From contig JASFPJ010000220.1 of NCBI GenBank assembly GCA_050116035.1, positions 1 through 5,982 of the forward strand: a stretch of 5,982 nt of DNA. Direction: 5' to 3'. This stretch comes from SOIA01 sp050116035 (GTDB lineage Bacteria > Acidobacteriota > Aminicenantia > Aminicenantales > Aminicenantaceae). This document shows positions 5,407-5,982 of the stretch, piece after piece. Position 1 is the stretch's first letter. Each line of letters opens with the position of its first letter. Under the pieces are notes generated by a model, which saw only the letters and a program-made list of their open reading frames with translations, had not been told where the DNA came from and did no database searches. The translations under genes were made by a program, and so were the position numbers.

Positions 5407-5982
5407 CAGGAGAATTCTCGCTTAAATTTTTAAGCGTTTTACTCAGGTTTGTCAATGTTTCTTCGATGAAAGAGAAATTATGAATCCCGTGACTCCCGTC
5501 CAGTTCAAATATTTGCAGCATTCTTTCGATCTTCAGAAGTTGTGCTTTTCCCGAATCAGACAAGACAAATTTTCTCTTTTTTTGTAAATCGGCTTTCACA
5601 GAAAGGATTAGTTCTTTGACTGAGTTCTGCCATTCTACAAAAATCTCATCATAACCTTCTTCATGGCAATCGAGGCATTTATTCTGGTCAGAACGAAAGA
5701 TTTTGTTCTGTGGACCAAGATGGCAGTCCGTGCATTCCGCCTCGGCATCAGACATTATGTCCTTGGGGATTTCGTAGCCATCTAAAGAGCCCCCTTGATA
5801 AAGTGTCTTCTGGATTTGATGACATCCAGAGCAGTCTTTTGCTGTATCCTGATGGTGGCAGACAGCACAACTCTGTTTGGTGGCGACGAATTCCCCATGT
5901 TTTCTGATATTCGAATGGCAGACATCGCACTGGATTTTTTGCTGGAGAAGATGACTTTTGTGAGGGAAATTCAGTCCGAATA
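5399..5982 (-). CDS. Multiheme cytochrome c, C-terminal part (5' end beyond window)
   Basis: The frame is open from the right edge (first full codon at 5980) to the TAG at 5401-5399, giving 193 residues of the C-terminus. The ATG at 5755 is internal (residue 76), because three CXXCH motifs lie upstream of it in the same frame. Five motifs are visible, starting at fragment Cys 18, 38, 50, 83 and 102, and the first is preceded by 'FPHKSH', a pattern common before cytochrome c3/c7-type hemes. A heme-free helical tail follows (about 112-193) with 'DGSHGIHNFSF', resembling the G-[VI]-H-N motif near the C-terminus of several multiheme cytochromes. No membrane helix is seen in this part. The gene overlaps the Rieske start by 8 bases, so it is co-translated with the bc-type complex and is probably one of its cytochrome subunits. 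Its total heme number and N-terminus cannot be seen. Confidence 0.92.
   Translation of the reverse strand, partial: FGLNFPHKSHLLQQKIQCDVCHSNIRKHGEFVATKQSCAVCHHQDTAKDCSGCHQIQKTLYQGGSLDGYEIPKDIMSDAEAECTDCHLGPQNKIFRSDQNKCLDCHEEGYDEIFVEWQNSVKELILSVKADLQKKRKFVLSDSGKAQLLKIERMLQIFELDGSHGIHNFSFIEETLTNLSKTLKNLSENSPDE

Noticed and set aside
5410..5419. 10-bp palindrome GAGAATTCTC just before the Rieske start
   Set aside because: It lies inside the coding sequence of the upstream cytochrome and is short enough to be chance.
5399..5755. Separate small 118-aa two-heme protein starting at the ATG at 5755
   Set aside because: The same frame is open upstream to the window edge and contains three more CXXCH motifs, so this ATG is internal to a larger cytochrome.

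Overview
The window is a dense block of respiratory electron-transfer genes, all on the minus strand, so they read from right to left. It holds six protein-coding genes and 29 visible CXXCH heme-c attachment motifs (5 + 9 + 4 + 11 in four multiheme cytochromes), plus two b-type membrane cytochromes and one Rieske-family protein. The signal peptides, the periplasmic multiheme cytochromes and the fused cytochrome b/b6 point to a Gram-negative-type bacterium with anaerobic or versatile respiration and rather AT-leaning DNA. I cannot name the phylum from the sequence.

Region 5982 to 2646 is a tightly packed four-gene unit: the 3' part of a multiheme cytochrome c (5 hemes visible, 5' end outside the window), a Rieske-type protein, a full-length cytochrome b, and a nine-heme membrane-anchored cytochrome c. 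The genes overlap or are 3-4 bases apart. This is the layout of a quinol:cytochrome c oxidoreductase (bc complex) in which multiheme cytochromes replace cytochrome c1. The cytochrome b looks intact (four heme histidines, PEWY). The Rieske protein does not: its first cluster-binding box has lost the segment that should supply a histidine ligand and the disulfide cysteine, while the rest of the cluster-binding region is well preserved. This is the most unusual feature of the window.

Region 2645 to 2362 is a 284-base non-coding gap. Its distal end carries a near-consensus sigma70 promoter (TTGACT, 17 bases, TATCAT) and a strong Shine-Dalgarno site, starting a second unit: a tetraheme cytochrome c554-family protein (2361-1834), a 220-base gap with inverted repeats (1833-1614), an eleven-heme cytochrome c with a C-terminal membrane anchor (1613-387), and a b-type di-heme membrane cytochrome that begins at a TTG overlapping the previous stop and runs off the left edge. 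The last two probably form a quinone-linked membrane complex.

Taken together (inference), the locus provides two separate routes between the quinone pool and periplasmic multiheme cytochromes: the bc-type complex, and the cytochrome b plus eleven-heme pair, with the small c554-like protein as a possible soluble shuttle. The terminal donor or acceptor cannot be read from this window.
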